Of a stretch of 64,000 nucleotides of DNA, positions 26,309 through 35,845 are shown piece by piece. The stretch spans positions 1,860,001-1,924,000 of the forward strand of contig NZ_JAYKZX010000003.1 of the NCBI RefSeq assembly GCF_035989265.1. Direction: 5' to 3'. The stretch's first letter is position 1. Every line of letters begins with the position of its first letter. The position numbers and the translations under genes were made by a program. The notes beneath the pieces were generated by a model. That model had not been told where the DNA came from and did not search any database. It saw only the letters and a program-made list of their open reading frames with translations. This stretch comes from Sphingobium sp. HWE2-09 (GTDB lineage Bacteria; Pseudomonadota; Alphaproteobacteria; Sphingomonadales; Sphingomonadaceae).

Positions 26309-29008
26309 TTATCCCAGCCGGTCCAATGCTGCCTTCAACCGATCCGCTTCGGCCATTTTTTCCGCATGGTCTTCACGCGCCTTGGCGACTGCTTCGGGCT
26401 TGGCCTTTTCCACGAAGCTGGGGTTGGACAGGCGACCGCCCAGGCCATCCCGCTCCTTTTCCGCCGCGGCCAGCGCCTTGGCGAGGCGGGTCTTTTCCGC
26501 TGCGATGTCGATCACGCCTTCCAGAGCCAAAATCAATGTCGCGCCCTCAAGCGCAATTTGTATCTTAGGCGATCGGGATATCTCCCACTCCGTATCGACG
26601 TCTATTCTAGCTAATTTGATTATAGCATAATGCTGTGAATCAGCATGACGACGGGCGTGATCCTCAAAGTTTAGGAATGCACCACTCATCTTAGTACCGG
26701 GAGGTATCCCAAGTTCGTTTTTCGCCGCCCGGACTTTGCCGACCAAATCTATCAGCCAGTCGATCTCCGCCTGCGCGTCTGTATCGACCGCGGCCAGCGC
26801 CTGCGGCCATTGCGCGACGATCAGGGCGTTCGCGCGGTCGCCGGTCAGGTGCCACAGTTCTTCGGTGATGAAGGGCATGAAGGGATGCAGCATCACCAAT
26901 ATCTGGTCGAACGCCCAGCCCGCGACGGCGCGCGTTTCGTCATCCATCGCGCCCTTGGTGAGTTCGATATACCAGTCGCAAAACTGGTCCCAGACGAAAT
27001 GATAGATGGCGTTGGCCGCCGCATCGAAGCGCAGGTCGGCCAGCGCCATGTCGATCGCCTGTACTGTCGCAACCGTCTCCGCGATGATCCAGCGGTTGAC
27101 CGGCAGCGCGGCGGCGGGTGCCTCATGGCTGGTCGAGGCCGTGACGCCGTTCGACTGGAGGAAGCGCGCCGCGTTCCACAATTTGGTCGCGAAGTTGCGA
27201 TAGCCCTCGACCCGCTTCTCATCCATCTTCACATCGCGGCCCTGGCTTTCCATCGCCGCCATGAAGAAGCGCAGCGCGTCCGCGCCGAACTTGTCGATCA
27301 GGCCCAGCGGATCGACCACATTGCCCTTGGACTTGGACATTTTCTGCCCGTCGGCAGCGCGGACGAGGCCGTGCAGGTAGAGCTTGCGCCATGGGACATC
27401 ACCCATGAACTCCATCCCCTGCATCGCCATGCGGGCGTCCCAGAAGAACAGGATGTCGAAACCGCTGATCAGCAGGTCGTTGGGGTAATGGCGCGACAGC
27501 GTCTCGCTCTGCTCCGGCCAGCCCAGCGTGCCGAACGGCCAGAGCGCGGAGGAGAACCAGGTGTCTAGGACGTCGGGGTCGCGGGTCAGCACCTTGTTGC
27601 CCGCCAAAGCCTGCGCTTCGTCTTCGCTTTCGGCGACATAGCTGTTGCCGTCCGCATCGAACCAAGCCGGGATCTGATGCCCCCACCACAACTGGCGCGA
27701 GACGCACCAGGGCTGGATATTCTCCATCCAGTTGAAGAATGTCTTTTCCCATGTCTTGGGCACGATCTCGATCGCACCGTCGCGCACCGCCTGCATCGGC
27801 GCGACGGCCAGTTTCTCGGCATCGACATACCATTGGTCGGTCAGCCAGGGTTCGATCACCACGTTGGAGCGGTCGCCGAACGGCGTTTGGATCGTGCGCG
27901 GCTCGAAATGGGCGGAGACTTCCTCGCCGTCCTTGTCCTTGGTAACATGCGGGACCAGCAGGCCCAGCGCCTTCATCTCCGCGACGACCGCCTCACGCGC
28001 GCCGTCCACGCCGTCGCGCTTGAAGCGGTGCAAGCCCAGGAAGCGATCGGGGATCAGGCCGTCGGCGGTCTGGACGACATTGGCGTCGGCGTCGAACATA
28101 TTGAGCATGTCGGCGGCCTTGAAGCCCGCGCGCTTGCCCACGTCAAAGTCGTTGAAATCATGGCCCGGCGTGATTTTGACCGCACCTGATCCCAGTGCCG
28201 GGTCGGCATGTTCGTCGGGCACGACCTTGAACCGGCGCCCGGTGATCGGCTGGAGAATATCCTTGCCGATCACATCCTTGTAACGCTCATCATCGGGATG
28301 CACCGCGACCGCCATGTCGGCGAGCATCGTTTCCGGCCGCGTGGTGGCGACGACGATATGGTCGCTACCGTCGGCCAGCGTCACGCCGTCCGCCAGCGGA
28401 TAGCGGAAGCGCCAGAAGCCGCCCTTCGTCTCGACCGTCTCGACCTCCAGGTCCGAAATGGCCGAGCGGAAATGCGGATCCCAATTCACCAGCCGCTTGT
28501 CGCGATAGAGCAGGCCGCGCTTGTGCAGTTCCACGAAGGTCTTGACGACCGCCTTGGAAAACCCCTCGTCCATGGTGAAGCGTTCGTTGGCCCAGTCCAT
28601 GGAACAGCCCAGCCGCCGCAACTGGCCGGTGATGGTGCCGCCGCTCTCCGCCTTCCACTCCCACACCTTGGCGACAAATTCGTCGCGGGTGAAGTCGGTG
28701 CGCTTCTGCTGCTTGGCGTTGAGCTGCCGTTCGACCACCATCTGCGTCGCGATGCCCGCATGATCGGTGCCGACCACCCACAACGCATCCTTGCCGCGTA
28801 GCCGCTCGTAGCGGATTACGATGTCCTGCAACGTATTGTCGAGCGCATGGCCGATATGCAGGCTACCCGTGACATTCGGCGGCGGGTTCACGATGGTGAA
28901 GGGCGTCGCGTCCGGCCGTTCGGGGCGGAACAGGCCGTTGGCTTCCCAATGGGCGTACCAGCGGGATTCGATGTCGGCGGGGTCGAAGGTTTTCGGCAAT
29001 TCGGTCAT
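26309..29008 (-). CDS. valS: valine--tRNA ligase
   Basis: An 899-residue class I aminoacyl-tRNA synthetase that charges tRNA-Val. It has the HIGH motif in [20 protein letters not shown] (about residue 40), the CP1 editing domain, the KMSKS motif in [14 protein letters not shown], the anticodon-binding domain, and the C-terminal coiled-coil arm ending around [13 protein letters not shown]. Length matches alphaproteobacterial ValS. A divergent codon pattern appears at about 26570-26700, where bases are more AT-rich than the surrounding gene, without disrupting the frame. Confidence 0.97.
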   Translation of the reverse strand: MTELPKTFDPADIESRWYAHWEANGLFRPERPDATPFTIVNPPPNVTGSLHIGHALDNTLQDIVIRYERLRGKDALWVVGTDHAGIATQMVVERQLNAKQQKRTDFTRDEFVAKVWEWKAESGGTITGQLRRLGCSMDWANERFTMDEGFSKAVVKTFVELHKRGLLYRDKRLVNWDPHFRSAISDLEVETVETKGGFWRFRYPLADGVTLADGSDHIVVATTRPETMLADMAVAVHPDDERYKDVIGKDILQPITGRRFKVVPDEHADPALGSGAVKITPGHDFNDFDVGKRAGFKAADMLNMFDADANVVQTADGLIPDRFLGLHRFKRDGVDGAREAVVAEMKALGLLVPHVTKDKDGEEVSAHFEPRTIQTPFGDRSNVVIEPWLTDQWYVDAEKLAVAPMQAVRDGAIEIVPKTWEKTFFNWMENIQPWCVSRQLWWGHQIPAWFDADGNSYVAESEDEAQALAGNKVLTRDPDVLDTWFSSALWPFGTLGWPEQSETLSRHYPNDLLISGFDILFFWDARMAMQGMEFMGDVPWRKLYLHGLVRAADGQKMSKSKGNVVDPLGLIDKFGADALRFFMAAMESQGRDVKMDEKRVEGYRNFATKLWNAARFLQSNGVTASTSHEAPAAALPVNRWIIAETVATVQAIDMALADLRFDAAANAIYHFVWDQFCDWYIELTKGAMDDETRAVAGWAFDQILVMLHPFMPFITEELWHLTGDRANALIVAQWPQALAAVDTDAQAEIDWLIDLVGKVRAAKNELGIPPGTKMSGAFLNFEDHARRHADSQHYAIIKLARIDVDTEWEISRSPKIQIALEGATLILALEGVIDIAAEKTRLAKALAAAEKERDGLGGRLSNPSFVEKAKPEAVAKAREDHAEKMAEADRLKAALDRLG

Positions 29009-29055
29009 GATCGCGCTTTAACGCCTGCGGCACGACACGCAAGAGAGGCGAAGCG

Positions 29056-29652
29056 TCAGATCAGGCTATCCATGATCTCCGGCGGCAAACCGGACCGGAT
29101 GGTAATGCCGCCATCGCCCTTTCGCGCGACCAGTTGCGGTTCGGACAGGCTGTTGTCGAACAGCCACGCCCGGTCCGCACGATCGAAGAACCAGCGCAAT
29201 TGCGTAAAGGATCGCGCTCGCCGCGCCGCCACTTTGTCGGGCGGCACGTCATGACCGCCCTTGGCGACGCGATAGGCGATACGCTCCAATTGCCGTTCAA
29301 CCGAATCGAGATAGACGTAGATCAGCAGGATCTCGAAGCCCTTGGTCTGCGCCTTCTCCACCAACCGTCGATATTTGGGGCTGGACAGCACGGTTTCGAC
29401 GCCGATCGTCTGGTGCACGTCGATCGACGCGTCCAGCCATGCCTCGATCCGCTGCACCGCCGTCAGATTGGCCGCCTCCTGATCCAGTTGTTCGCTGTCC
29501 CGCAGGCGGGCGGTCAGCAAATCGGGATTGATGATCCACACCGATCCATCGAACTCGGCCACATCACTGCGACCATAGGCGGAGCTTTTGCCGCAGCCAT
29601 TCGGCCCCGCCACGATCCACAGACGCGGACGGGCATGTCCCTTGCCGCTCAA
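29056..29652 (-). CDS. zeta-toxin-family P-loop kinase
   Basis: A 198-residue protein of the zeta-toxin/UDP-N-acetylglucosamine kinase-like group. Walker A is IVAGPNGCGKSSAYG near the start, followed by WIINPDLLTARL (the zeta-type substrate loop), and VETVLSSPKYRRLVEKAQTK. Zeta toxins phosphorylate UDP-GlcNAc and block wall synthesis. It begins with TTG at 29652 whose bases overlap the stop of the small upstream gene (TTGA), the usual arrangement of antitoxin first and toxin second. It could also be a non-toxic nucleotide kinase of this family. Confidence 0.8.
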   Translation of the reverse strand: MSGKGHARPRLWIVAGPNGCGKSSAYGRSDVAEFDGSVWIINPDLLTARLRDSEQLDQEAANLTAVQRIEAWLDASIDVHQTIGVETVLSSPKYRRLVEKAQTKGFEILLIYVYLDSVERQLERIAYRVAKGGHDVPPDKVAARRARSFTQLRWFFDRADRAWLFDNSLSEPQLVARKGDGGITIRSGLPPEIMDSLI

Positions 29653-29864
29653 TCCTTGGCCTGGATCGCGCGATTCTCTTCACGCGCCTTGCGGACGCTT
29701 GCCTTGAAGGAAGCCAGAAATTCCGCGCCGAAATTGGGGCTGTCGGCATCGACCACGCGCAGTTTCACGGCCTTACCGTCCTTGTGGACGAGACGATATT
29801 TGGGCTTGCCCGGCTTGCCCATGTCGATGGGACCATCGACGATATCGATCTTCATCTTTGCCAT
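29649..29864 (-). CDS. small protein, likely antitoxin partner of the zeta-like kinase
   Basis: A 71-residue protein with a strand-rich N-terminal half (DIVDGPIDMGKPGKPKYRLV) and a basic helix at the end (LASFKASVRKAREENRAIQ). It is not like epsilon antitoxin by eye, and no family was recognised. The frame overlaps the zeta-like gene by 4 bases, which couples translation, and its upstream position fits an antitoxin. It may instead be a DNA-binding partner. The function is inferred from position only. Confidence 0.7.
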   Translation of the reverse strand: MAKMKIDIVDGPIDMGKPGKPKYRLVHKDGKAVKLRVVDADSPNFGAEFLASFKASVRKAREENRAIQAKD

Positions 29865-29902
29865 GACATCAATATAGCAGGCTGGGCCATCCGCTTAAAG
29901 GC

Positions 29903-31957
29903 TCATTTCCCCGTCCACTTGTCGAGCCAGCCCAGCGCCTCGCCATACCATTGCAGCGAGTTTTTAGGCTTCAAGACCCAGTGGTTCTCATCCGGAAACA
30001 CCAGCAGCTTGGACGGGATGTCCCGCCGCTGGAGGGCGGTGAAGGCGGCCAGCCCTTGCGTGTAGGGAATGCGGAAATCCTTTTCGCCGGTTACCACCAG
30101 CATCGGCGTCTTCCATTTGTCGACGTGCAGCACCGGGTTCCATTTCTCGAACTCTTCCGGCTTCTCATAATAGGGGCCGCCATGTTCCCATTCGTCGAAC
30201 CACAATTCCTCGGTTTCATAAGCCATGGCGCGGGCGTCGAACACGCCGTCATGCTGGACCAGGCATTTGAAGCCGTCGGGCCACTGCCCCGCGATCCAGT
30301 TCATCATATAGCCGCCATAGCTGGCGCCCAACGCGCAGGCATTGCTGGCATCGACCTGAGCGTCCTTCGCCGCGGCGGCGGCAAGGCCCAGCTTCAGGTC
30401 TTCCAGCGGCTTGCCGCCCCAATCCTTGTTGATCGCGTCGGTGAAGGCCTGGCCATATCCGGTCGAGCCATGGAAATCCACGATCACCGCCGCATAGCCA
30501 TGGGCCGCGAACGCCTTGGGATTCCAGCGATAGGACCATGAATCGTTGAAGCTGCCCTGCGGCCCGCCATGGACCAGGAAAGCAACCGGCAGCTTGTTCA
30601 GCGTGCCGCTGGCGGACGGGTTAGCAGATGGGTTTATGGGCTTGACGATCTGGCCCCAGACCGTGTCGCCATTGGCGCCCTTGAAGCTGAAGCGCTCGAC
30701 CGACACGTCATCGACCCCCGCCGATTTAGCGGCGTTGACGCTGGTCAGGCGCGTGGGCTTTCCCTTGGCGGGCATCTTCCAGAAATCGGCGGGCGACTGG
30801 ATGGAGTCTAGCGCATAGACGAAGCCGCCCTTGGGCAACGGCACGACGCTGCCCGCATGGCCCTTCTGCGTGAGGCGCACGACCTTGCCCGATGCCGCAT
30901 CGACCCGGAATACCGGATTGTCGAGCACGTCATTGGCGGTGACCAGCAACCCCTTGCCGTTCGCTTCCCAGGCGATCGATGCGACCGATCGGTCCCAGCC
31001 TTGCGTCAGCGCCTTCGTCGCACCGGTCGCGATGTTGCGCAGCATCAGCACCTGCCGATCCGCTTCGTAACCCGGTCGCTTCATCGCGACATAGGCCAGC
31101 CATTGCCCGTCGGGCGACACGGTCGGCAGCGTGTCGGTCGCCTCGTTCGCTTGGGTCAGGTTGACCGGCGCGGCGTTGCCGTCAGCGGGGACTGAAAAGA
31201 TATCAAGGTTGGTCGATAGCGGCTCGATCCGCCCCGCTTCGCGCAGCGCGAAGAACAGCGTCCTGCCATCCTTGCTCCAGGCGATTTCCTCCGCTCCGCC
31301 AAAGGGCTTGGACGGGCTGTCGCCGACCAGTGCCCCCATGACCGATACGGCCGGGCCGCCCGCCACCGGCATCACGAAGATTTGCGAGCGCTGGCCGTCC
31401 GACCATGTGTCCCAATGGCGCACGAACAGTTGGTCATAGACCCGCGCCGACCCAGCCTCCTTGAGCGCATCGGGCTTCACGTCATCGATCGTCTTCGCAC
31501 CGACCGGGCGATCCGCCCACAGCGCGACCTTCGCGCCGTCGGGGCTGAGCAGGAAACCCGAAATGCCGCCCGGCGCCTTGCTGATCTGCACCGGATCGCC
31601 ACCGCTCAGCGCCACGCGCCACAGTTGATCGTCGCCGCTGGCGTTCGACTGAAAATAGAGGGACGAACCATCCGGGGAGAAGACCGGCGCGCTTTCATTC
31701 TTGTCCGGCTTCGACGCGATCAACCTGGGCGCCTGCCCCGCCCTGCCGATGTTCAGCAGATAGATGTCCATCCGCCCCTTATTGCCCGGCAGATCGGTGC
31801 TGCGCAGTTGATAGGCCAGCCATTGGCCGTCCGGCGACACGGCGGGCGCAAATATGCGGTCCAGCGCGACCATATCGGCTGGCGTGAACGGACGGGCCAG
31901 CGCAGGCGCGGCGGCCAAGGCCATCGCACCGACCGCGGCGAGCAGGAAAGTCTTCAT
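29903..31957 (-). CDS. S9-family prolyl oligopeptidase-type serine peptidase
   Basis: A 684-residue exported peptidase. Signal peptide MKTFLLAAVGAMALAAAPAL ends near ALA-RPF. A beta-propeller (residues about 30-390, with WD40/TolB-like SPDGxW repeats such as SPDGQWLAYQLRS) gates the C-terminal alpha/beta hydrolase. The catalytic triad is visible: Ser in GASYGGYMMNW, Asp in VTGEKDFRIPY, His in DENHWVLKP. It should cleave short peptides in the periplasm. The start ATG at 31957 has GGGGTGA upstream and keeps the signal peptide. Confidence 0.92.
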   Translation of the reverse strand: MKTFLLAAVGAMALAAAPALARPFTPADMVALDRIFAPAVSPDGQWLAYQLRSTDLPGNKGRMDIYLLNIGRAGQAPRLIASKPDKNESAPVFSPDGSSLYFQSNASGDDQLWRVALSGGDPVQISKAPGGISGFLLSPDGAKVALWADRPVGAKTIDDVKPDALKEAGSARVYDQLFVRHWDTWSDGQRSQIFVMPVAGGPAVSVMGALVGDSPSKPFGGAEEIAWSKDGRTLFFALREAGRIEPLSTNLDIFSVPADGNAAPVNLTQANEATDTLPTVSPDGQWLAYVAMKRPGYEADRQVLMLRNIATGATKALTQGWDRSVASIAWEANGKGLLVTANDVLDNPVFRVDAASGKVVRLTQKGHAGSVVPLPKGGFVYALDSIQSPADFWKMPAKGKPTRLTSVNAAKSAGVDDVSVERFSFKGANGDTVWGQIVKPINPSANPSASGTLNKLPVAFLVHGGPQGSFNDSWSYRWNPKAFAAHGYAAVIVDFHGSTGYGQAFTDAINKDWGGKPLEDLKLGLAAAAAKDAQVDASNACALGASYGGYMMNWIAGQWPDGFKCLVQHDGVFDARAMAYETEELWFDEWEHGGPYYEKPEEFEKWNPVLHVDKWKTPMLVVTGEKDFRIPYTQGLAAFTALQRRDIPSKLLVFPDENHWVLKPKNSLQWYGEALGWLDKWTGK

Positions 31958-32062
31958 GAATATCACCCCAGGCATCGGACGGACGACGCGCAGCGCGTGT
32001 GCCGCAGCGTCGTCAGGATGCAGAGGGTCTAGGCCGCCATAAGGGCCGCCGCAAGAGCAGGC

Positions 32063-32536
32063 TCAGCGCCCAGTGATGCGGGCGATTTCCTTGGCGACCA
32101 TCTCTTCGACCAGCGCGGGCAGGCGCGCGTCCAGCCATTCCTTGAGCATCGGCTTCAACATCGCGCGGACCAGGCCGTCCAGCGTATTGTCGCCGCCATC
32201 GACAGGCGCGATCAGCATGGAGGACAGTGCCGAGAGCGAATGGCGCGCCGCCACTTCGCTTGCCACCGACAGGATCGAATCGTCGCCGGTCGCGCTGGCG
32301 GGCGCCTTTGCGGCAGCTTTGGGCGCAGGCATCGCACTCTCCTCCGCGACCTCGTCGGTCAGTTCCAGCACTTCTTCAAGCGGCGTTTCGATCGCTACGG
32401 GCGCCGATGCGACCTTCGCCTCGGCCCGCGAGCGGCGTGGCGCGGCCTGCACCGCTTCCTCGCCCTCTTCGGCGATGATCCGCTTGATGGACGAGAGTAT
32501 CTCTTCCATCGAGGGTTCCTTGGTCATATCACCCAT
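32063..32536 (-). CDS. popZ: polar organizing protein PopZ (DUF2497)
   Basis: A 157-residue DUF2497 protein with the PopZ layout: an N-terminal helix (KEPSMEEILSSIKRIIAEEG) that binds client proteins, a Pro/Ala/acidic disordered middle, and a C-terminal assembly domain (LDGLVRAMLKPMLKEWLDARLP and MVAKEIARITGR). PopZ forms a polar matrix that anchors the chromosome origin through ParB. Next to valS the order matches other alphaproteobacteria. The start at 32536 (MGDMTKEPSMEEIL) matches homologues; ATG 32560 is also in frame. A full CtrA site lies about 60 bp upstream. Confidence 0.9.
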   Translation of the reverse strand: MGDMTKEPSMEEILSSIKRIIAEEGEEAVQAAPRRSRAEAKVASAPVAIETPLEEVLELTDEVAEESAMPAPKAAAKAPASATGDDSILSVASEVAARHSLSALSSMLIAPVDGGDNTLDGLVRAMLKPMLKEWLDARLPALVEEMVAKEIARITGR

Positions 32537-32595
32537 GGATAGTCCCCGTCCAAAATCCATTGCGCATCCTTAAACCCTAAGATTACCCGGCCGGG

Positions 32596-32610
32596 TTAAC
32601 AAGCGGTTAA
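32596..32610. promoter_or_regulatory. full CtrA recognition site upstream of popZ
   Basis: TTAA (32596-32599), seven bases, TTAA (32607-32610) match the CtrA consensus TTAA-N7-TTAA exactly. It covers the tolC stop codon and lies about 60-75 bp upstream of the popZ start, beside the 12-bp palindrome ACCCGGCCGGGT (32585-32596). Confidence 0.55.
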
Positions 32611-34100
32611 GGCTGCTTGGCAGTCGCAGGATCGACATCGGCATTTTGCGTGGGCATGTCAACGGTCCGCGTCGCGACCGGCATGGGCTTGGGATCGAAG
32701 CTCCAGTCCAGCCACTTGCCCTTCACTCGTTCATAATTGACCATCGGATCATAGAGCGTACCGCTGTCCAGACCCAGATCGTCCGCTTCGGCGTGACCCA
32801 TGGCGGCGATCACGCTGAAACCCGCGACATAGGCGTTGCGCTGCGCCGTCACCAACTGGACCTTGGCGTTCAGCGCTTCCTGCTCGGCATTAAGGATGTC
32901 CAGGATCGTGCGGCTGCCCACGGAATTTTCCGCGCGTACGCCTTCCAGCGACAGATTAGCCGCATCGACCGCCCTTTGGTTGGACACGATGCTTTCCAGC
33001 GACGCCTGCCAACTGGCATAGGCGGCCCGCGTCTGGGATATGACGCTGCGCTCCACCTCGATCTCGCGCTCCATCGCCTGCGATTCGATCGCCTGGTTCT
33101 GGCGCACCTGCGCGGCGGGCCGACCGCCCTGATAGAGCGGTATGGTCAGTTGGACCCCGGCGGCGGCCTGCTTGTTGATCTGCGCCCCTTCGACGGCGTT
33201 GCCGTCCGAATCCAGCGCGGTGCCGCCCAGCGTGTGGAGATAATTGGTATAGCCCGCCTGGGTGAAGCCCGCGATCGTCGGCAGACGCGCGGCCCGCGCG
33301 ACCTTTACGTCATAACCGGCGGCGATCCTGCTCTTCTTGGCCGCCAATATGTCCGGATTGTCGTTCAGCGCGACCTGCACCGCGATCACCGGAGTGGCGG
33401 GAAGGCCGGGAAGCGCGGGCGGCGGGTCCAGCGCGTCGGGCGTGTCGCCCACCAGGGCGATATAATTTTCGCGGCTGGCGACCAGATTGGCTTCCGCCGT
33501 CTGCAGATCCGATCGCGCCAGCGCCAGACGCGATTGCGATTGGGCGACGTCGGTGCGCGTCAGGTCGCCGACTTCGAAGCGGTCGTTGGTCGCCTGGAGG
33601 TTGACCTCCAGCGCCTTGACGTTCGATTGGTTGAGCGACACGACCGCATTGTCGCGGATGACGTCCATATAGGCGGCGACCACCTGGGAAAAAATACTCG
33701 CTTCGGTGCCGCGCAGATTGGCCTGCCCGGCCTCTACCCGCACCTTCGCCGCCTTTATCCCGTTGCGCACCGACCCGCCCGAATAGATCGGCACGTTGAG
33801 CTGCACATTGCTGTCCACCGTCCGCTGCGGCGAGGTGAAGCTGATCGTGGGCTTCAGGATGCTCTCGGTATAGCTGGCGTTCACATTGACGCCGGGCCGC
33901 CCCGCCGCCTTCTGGATCGGCACATTCTCGTCCGTCGCGCGCTGCCCAGCCCGCGCGCCCGTTAGCGTCGGGTTGGAGCCATAGGCCTTCGCCAGCGCGC
34001 CTTGCAGGGTTTCGGCATGGCTCGTCGTCGTCAGGGCGGAGGACAGCAACAGCAGGACGGCTGCGGCACGATGCCGATAAAATTTACGCTGCGCCGTCAT
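32607..34100 (-). CDS. tolC: TolC-family outer-membrane channel protein
   Basis: A 497-residue outer-membrane efflux protein that forms the trimeric exit duct for type I secretion and RND pumps. An N-terminal signal (HRAAAVLLLLSSALTTTSHA) leads to two tandem OEP repeats; hallmarks are TLQGALAKAYGSNPTL, NVQLNVPIYSGGSVRNGI and AGVQLTIPLYQGGRPAAQVR. The C-terminal tail of about 60 residues (from YDPMVNYERVKGKW) extends beyond the barrel. popZ follows on the same strand and pcm precedes it, so the three may share transcripts. Confidence 0.92.
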   Translation of the reverse strand: MTAQRKFYRHRAAAVLLLLSSALTTTSHAETLQGALAKAYGSNPTLTGARAGQRATDENVPIQKAAGRPGVNVNASYTESILKPTISFTSPQRTVDSNVQLNVPIYSGGSVRNGIKAAKVRVEAGQANLRGTEASIFSQVVAAYMDVIRDNAVVSLNQSNVKALEVNLQATNDRFEVGDLTRTDVAQSQSRLALARSDLQTAEANLVASRENYIALVGDTPDALDPPPALPGLPATPVIAVQVALNDNPDILAAKKSRIAAGYDVKVARAARLPTIAGFTQAGYTNYLHTLGGTALDSDGNAVEGAQINKQAAAGVQLTIPLYQGGRPAAQVRQNQAIESQAMEREIEVERSVISQTRAAYASWQASLESIVSNQRAVDAANLSLEGVRAENSVGSRTILDILNAEQEALNAKVQLVTAQRNAYVAGFSVIAAMGHAEADDLGLDSGTLYDPMVNYERVKGKWLDWSFDPKPMPVATRTVDMPTQNADVDPATAKQP

Positions 34101-34119
34101 CTGTCCCCGCCCATCATGT

Positions 34120-34752
34120 TCAGAATATAAATCCCTCGGGCGCGCCGAAACCGGGCAACACCACCATTTCGATATCGATCAGGCTGCTCAGACCCAGCAC
34201 GCCGCCGATCACCCGGCCGCTGCTCAGCCGCGTCACGCCGCGATCGGCGATCCCCGTCACCACGCGCGCATCCTGCCCGAGCTGCTGAACGAGCGTCGCG
34301 GGCACTTCCTCCACCGCGCCGTCGATGAACAGCAGGTCATAGGGCGCACCGTCGGGCGCACCGGCCGCGAGTGCGCCGCGCACCAGCGCGACATCCGCGA
34401 CCACGATCTCCGGACCGCCCTCTTCTTCGACCGCCGTCACCTGCGCGCCCAGTTCGACCAGCAGCGCCGCGGCGTAGCCGGTCGCCGCGCCGATCAGCAG
34501 CACCCTGTCGCCCGGCACGACCTGTGCTTCGTTGAGCAAGCGCCCGGTCACCAAGGGCGGGTTGAGCGCACGCCCCCCGGACAGCGGAATGGGACGGTCG
34601 ACATAGGCCATAGCCCTGCGCTCTTTGGGAACGAAATCCTCGCGCGGCACCTTCGCCATCGCCGCAATGACGCGCTGGTCGCCGACGTCGCTGGTCCGCA
34701 GCTGGCTTTCGACCATGGCGGCCCGCATCGAAGAATAGTTCTGCTCGGTCAC
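34120..34752 (-). CDS. pcm: protein-L-isoaspartate O-methyltransferase-like protein
   Basis: A 210-residue methyltransferase of the PCMT family, which repairs isoaspartyl residues. MVESQLRTSDVGDQRVIAAM and VPREDFVPKERRAMAYVDRP are the conserved N-terminal segments; the SAM site is RVLLIGAATGYAAALLVELG and the acidic strand-2 end is VTAVEEEG. Glycine-rich GxGxGY is reduced to GAATGY. The start is a GTG at 34752 with a weak ribosome site; an ATG at 34728 is possible. It lies upstream of tolC and downstream of the tRNA-Cys gene. Confidence 0.85.
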   Translation of the reverse strand: MTEQNYSSMRAAMVESQLRTSDVGDQRVIAAMAKVPREDFVPKERRAMAYVDRPIPLSGGRALNPPLVTGRLLNEAQVVPGDRVLLIGAATGYAAALLVELGAQVTAVEEEGGPEIVVADVALVRGALAAGAPDGAPYDLLFIDGAVEEVPATLVQQLGQDARVVTGIADRGVTRLSSGRVIGGVLGLSSLIDIEMVVLPGFGAPEGFIF

Positions 34753-34954
34753 GATAGTTCTCACTTGGTCCAGTGGGCTTGGCACAACTGTATTGGCAAT
34801 GCAATACACTAAGGGTATCATCGGACCTCTAAATCAGCAGGCGGCCCGCGCCAAGCGGCTTTGCGCGACGGTCGGCAAGAATCTTGGGGCCACTGCGCCA
34901 TCGCCCGCTTGACTTTGCCGCCAAAGCCGCACATTTGCGGCGTCCCACTGCCGA

Positions 34955-35028
34955 GGCCCGATGGCGGAGTGGTTACGCAGAGGACTGCAAATCCTTGCAC
35001 GCCGGTTCGATTCCGGCTCGGGCCTCCA
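34955..35028 (+). tRNA. tRNA-Cys (anticodon GCA)
   Basis: The acceptor stem GGCCCGA pairs with TCGGGCC (35018-35024). The anticodon arm is GAGGA-CTGCAAA-TCCTT with anticodon GCA at 34987-34989. The T arm is GCCGG-TTCGATT-CCGGC. The discriminator T and an encoded CCA complete the 3' end at 35028. It sits at the border between core genes and the accessory block on its right. Confidence 0.97.
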
Positions 35029-35055
35029 ATTTCTTTGTCGGAATGTCGTTTAAAG

Positions 35056-35079
35056 TGGCTCAAGTTTCCGTTTGAGCCA
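35056..35079 (+). terminator. stem-loop after tRNA-Cys
   Basis: TGGCTCAA (35056-35063) pairs with TTGAGCCA (35072-35079) around an 8-nt loop. A CTTTTTC run follows at 35094. It likely ends the tRNA-Cys transcript. Confidence 0.5.
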
Positions 35080-35124
35080 TTCGCACTCTGACGCTTTTTC
35101 GATACCACATTACACACAAGTATA

Positions 35125-35153
35125 AAGAAAAGCCGCCAGAAATCGGGCGGCCT
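35125..35153 (-). terminator. intrinsic terminator of the ubiquitin-like operon
   Basis: Read leftward, GCCGCC (from 35151) and GGCGGC (to 35132) form a GC stem with an 8-base loop, followed by TTTTCTTT. It lies 50 bp after the stop of the last gene of the leftward operon (35204). A further hairpin AGGCCG/CGGCCT is at 35171-35193. Confidence 0.7.
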
Positions 35154-35203
35154 TATCCTCCACACGTGAAAGGCCGCCGGTAACAGACGGCCTCATCTGT
35201 CAT

Positions 35204-35842
35204 TCAGAACGGCACCTCCCACGGCCTTGCCCATGGCACCCGCCATTCCACCGGCGGCGCAAGAAACCTGACCAAAGTCATCCGCCTGGAATGCGGCGGC
35301 GGCACTTCAACGATCGGATATGCGCGACCGACAAGGATCGGGTGCTCGACCGCCCGATCGAGCATCGCACCGAGGAGATCGACCCGTTCGGATTCGACAA
35401 GCGCACGGGGCAGATAGAGGACACCACCACGCTGCTTCGTCATGATCACGAGCGAACCGGAACTGAGGACCATTTGAGCGGTGTTCCTGTCCATCCGCAA
35501 GACCAGCTTGTCCATCACCTCGAAACGCTCGCCGCTCGTGCGGTTGACCACGTTCACGCGCTGCCGATCGTAGCGGCGGCTGCTGGCGGACCAGCCGCGC
35601 ACCACTATCCGTCCGTCCGGCCCCTGCGGCCAGTGAGGGCTCGGCTTCACCCGCCATGCCGCCTCGTCCAGCTCCTGCGGCGTGCAGGCGTCGATCAAGA
35701 GCGGTGATGCGAGTTTGATCGAGCGGGCCAGATGGCTGCGGTAGATCTGAAGTCGGCGCGCGCGCACCTCGAGATCGAGAGTGGCAAGCTCGAGCCTGGT
35801 CGACTCGTCTATCCTGGTCCTACGTGCGGCCTCACCGTTCAT
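35204..35842 (-). CDS. unknown protein, last gene of the ubiquitin-like operon
   Basis: A 212-residue soluble protein that I do not recognise. The first 45 residues form a charged helix (DESTRLELATLDLEVRARRL), the middle has a strand-rich section (GERFEVMDKLVLRMDRN, SSGSLVIMTKQRGGVLYLP), and the C-terminus is Pro/Arg/Trp-rich (PPHSRRMTLVRFLAPPVEW). Only one Cys (DACTPQ) and no HxH-type metal motif exist, so it is not an E2, JAB protease or standard deubiquitinase by sequence. It starts 3 nt from the E1 gene stop and shares the same transcript. Given its place it is probably a component or substrate of that system. Confidence 0.75.
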   Translation of the reverse strand: MNGEAARRTRIDESTRLELATLDLEVRARRLQIYRSHLARSIKLASPLLIDACTPQELDEAAWRVKPSPHWPQGPDGRIVVRGWSASSRRYDRQRVNVVNRTSGERFEVMDKLVLRMDRNTAQMVLSSGSLVIMTKQRGGVLYLPRALVESERVDLLGAMLDRAVEHPILVGRAYPIVEVPPPHSRRMTLVRFLAPPVEWRVPWARPWEVPF

Positions 35843-35845
35843 GGC

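Noticed and set aside
35204..35842. Possibility that the last operon gene is an E2 or a JAB deubiquitinase
   Set aside because: There is no Cys in an E2-like context (only DACTPQ) and no JAMM HxH...D motif. It was left as unknown.
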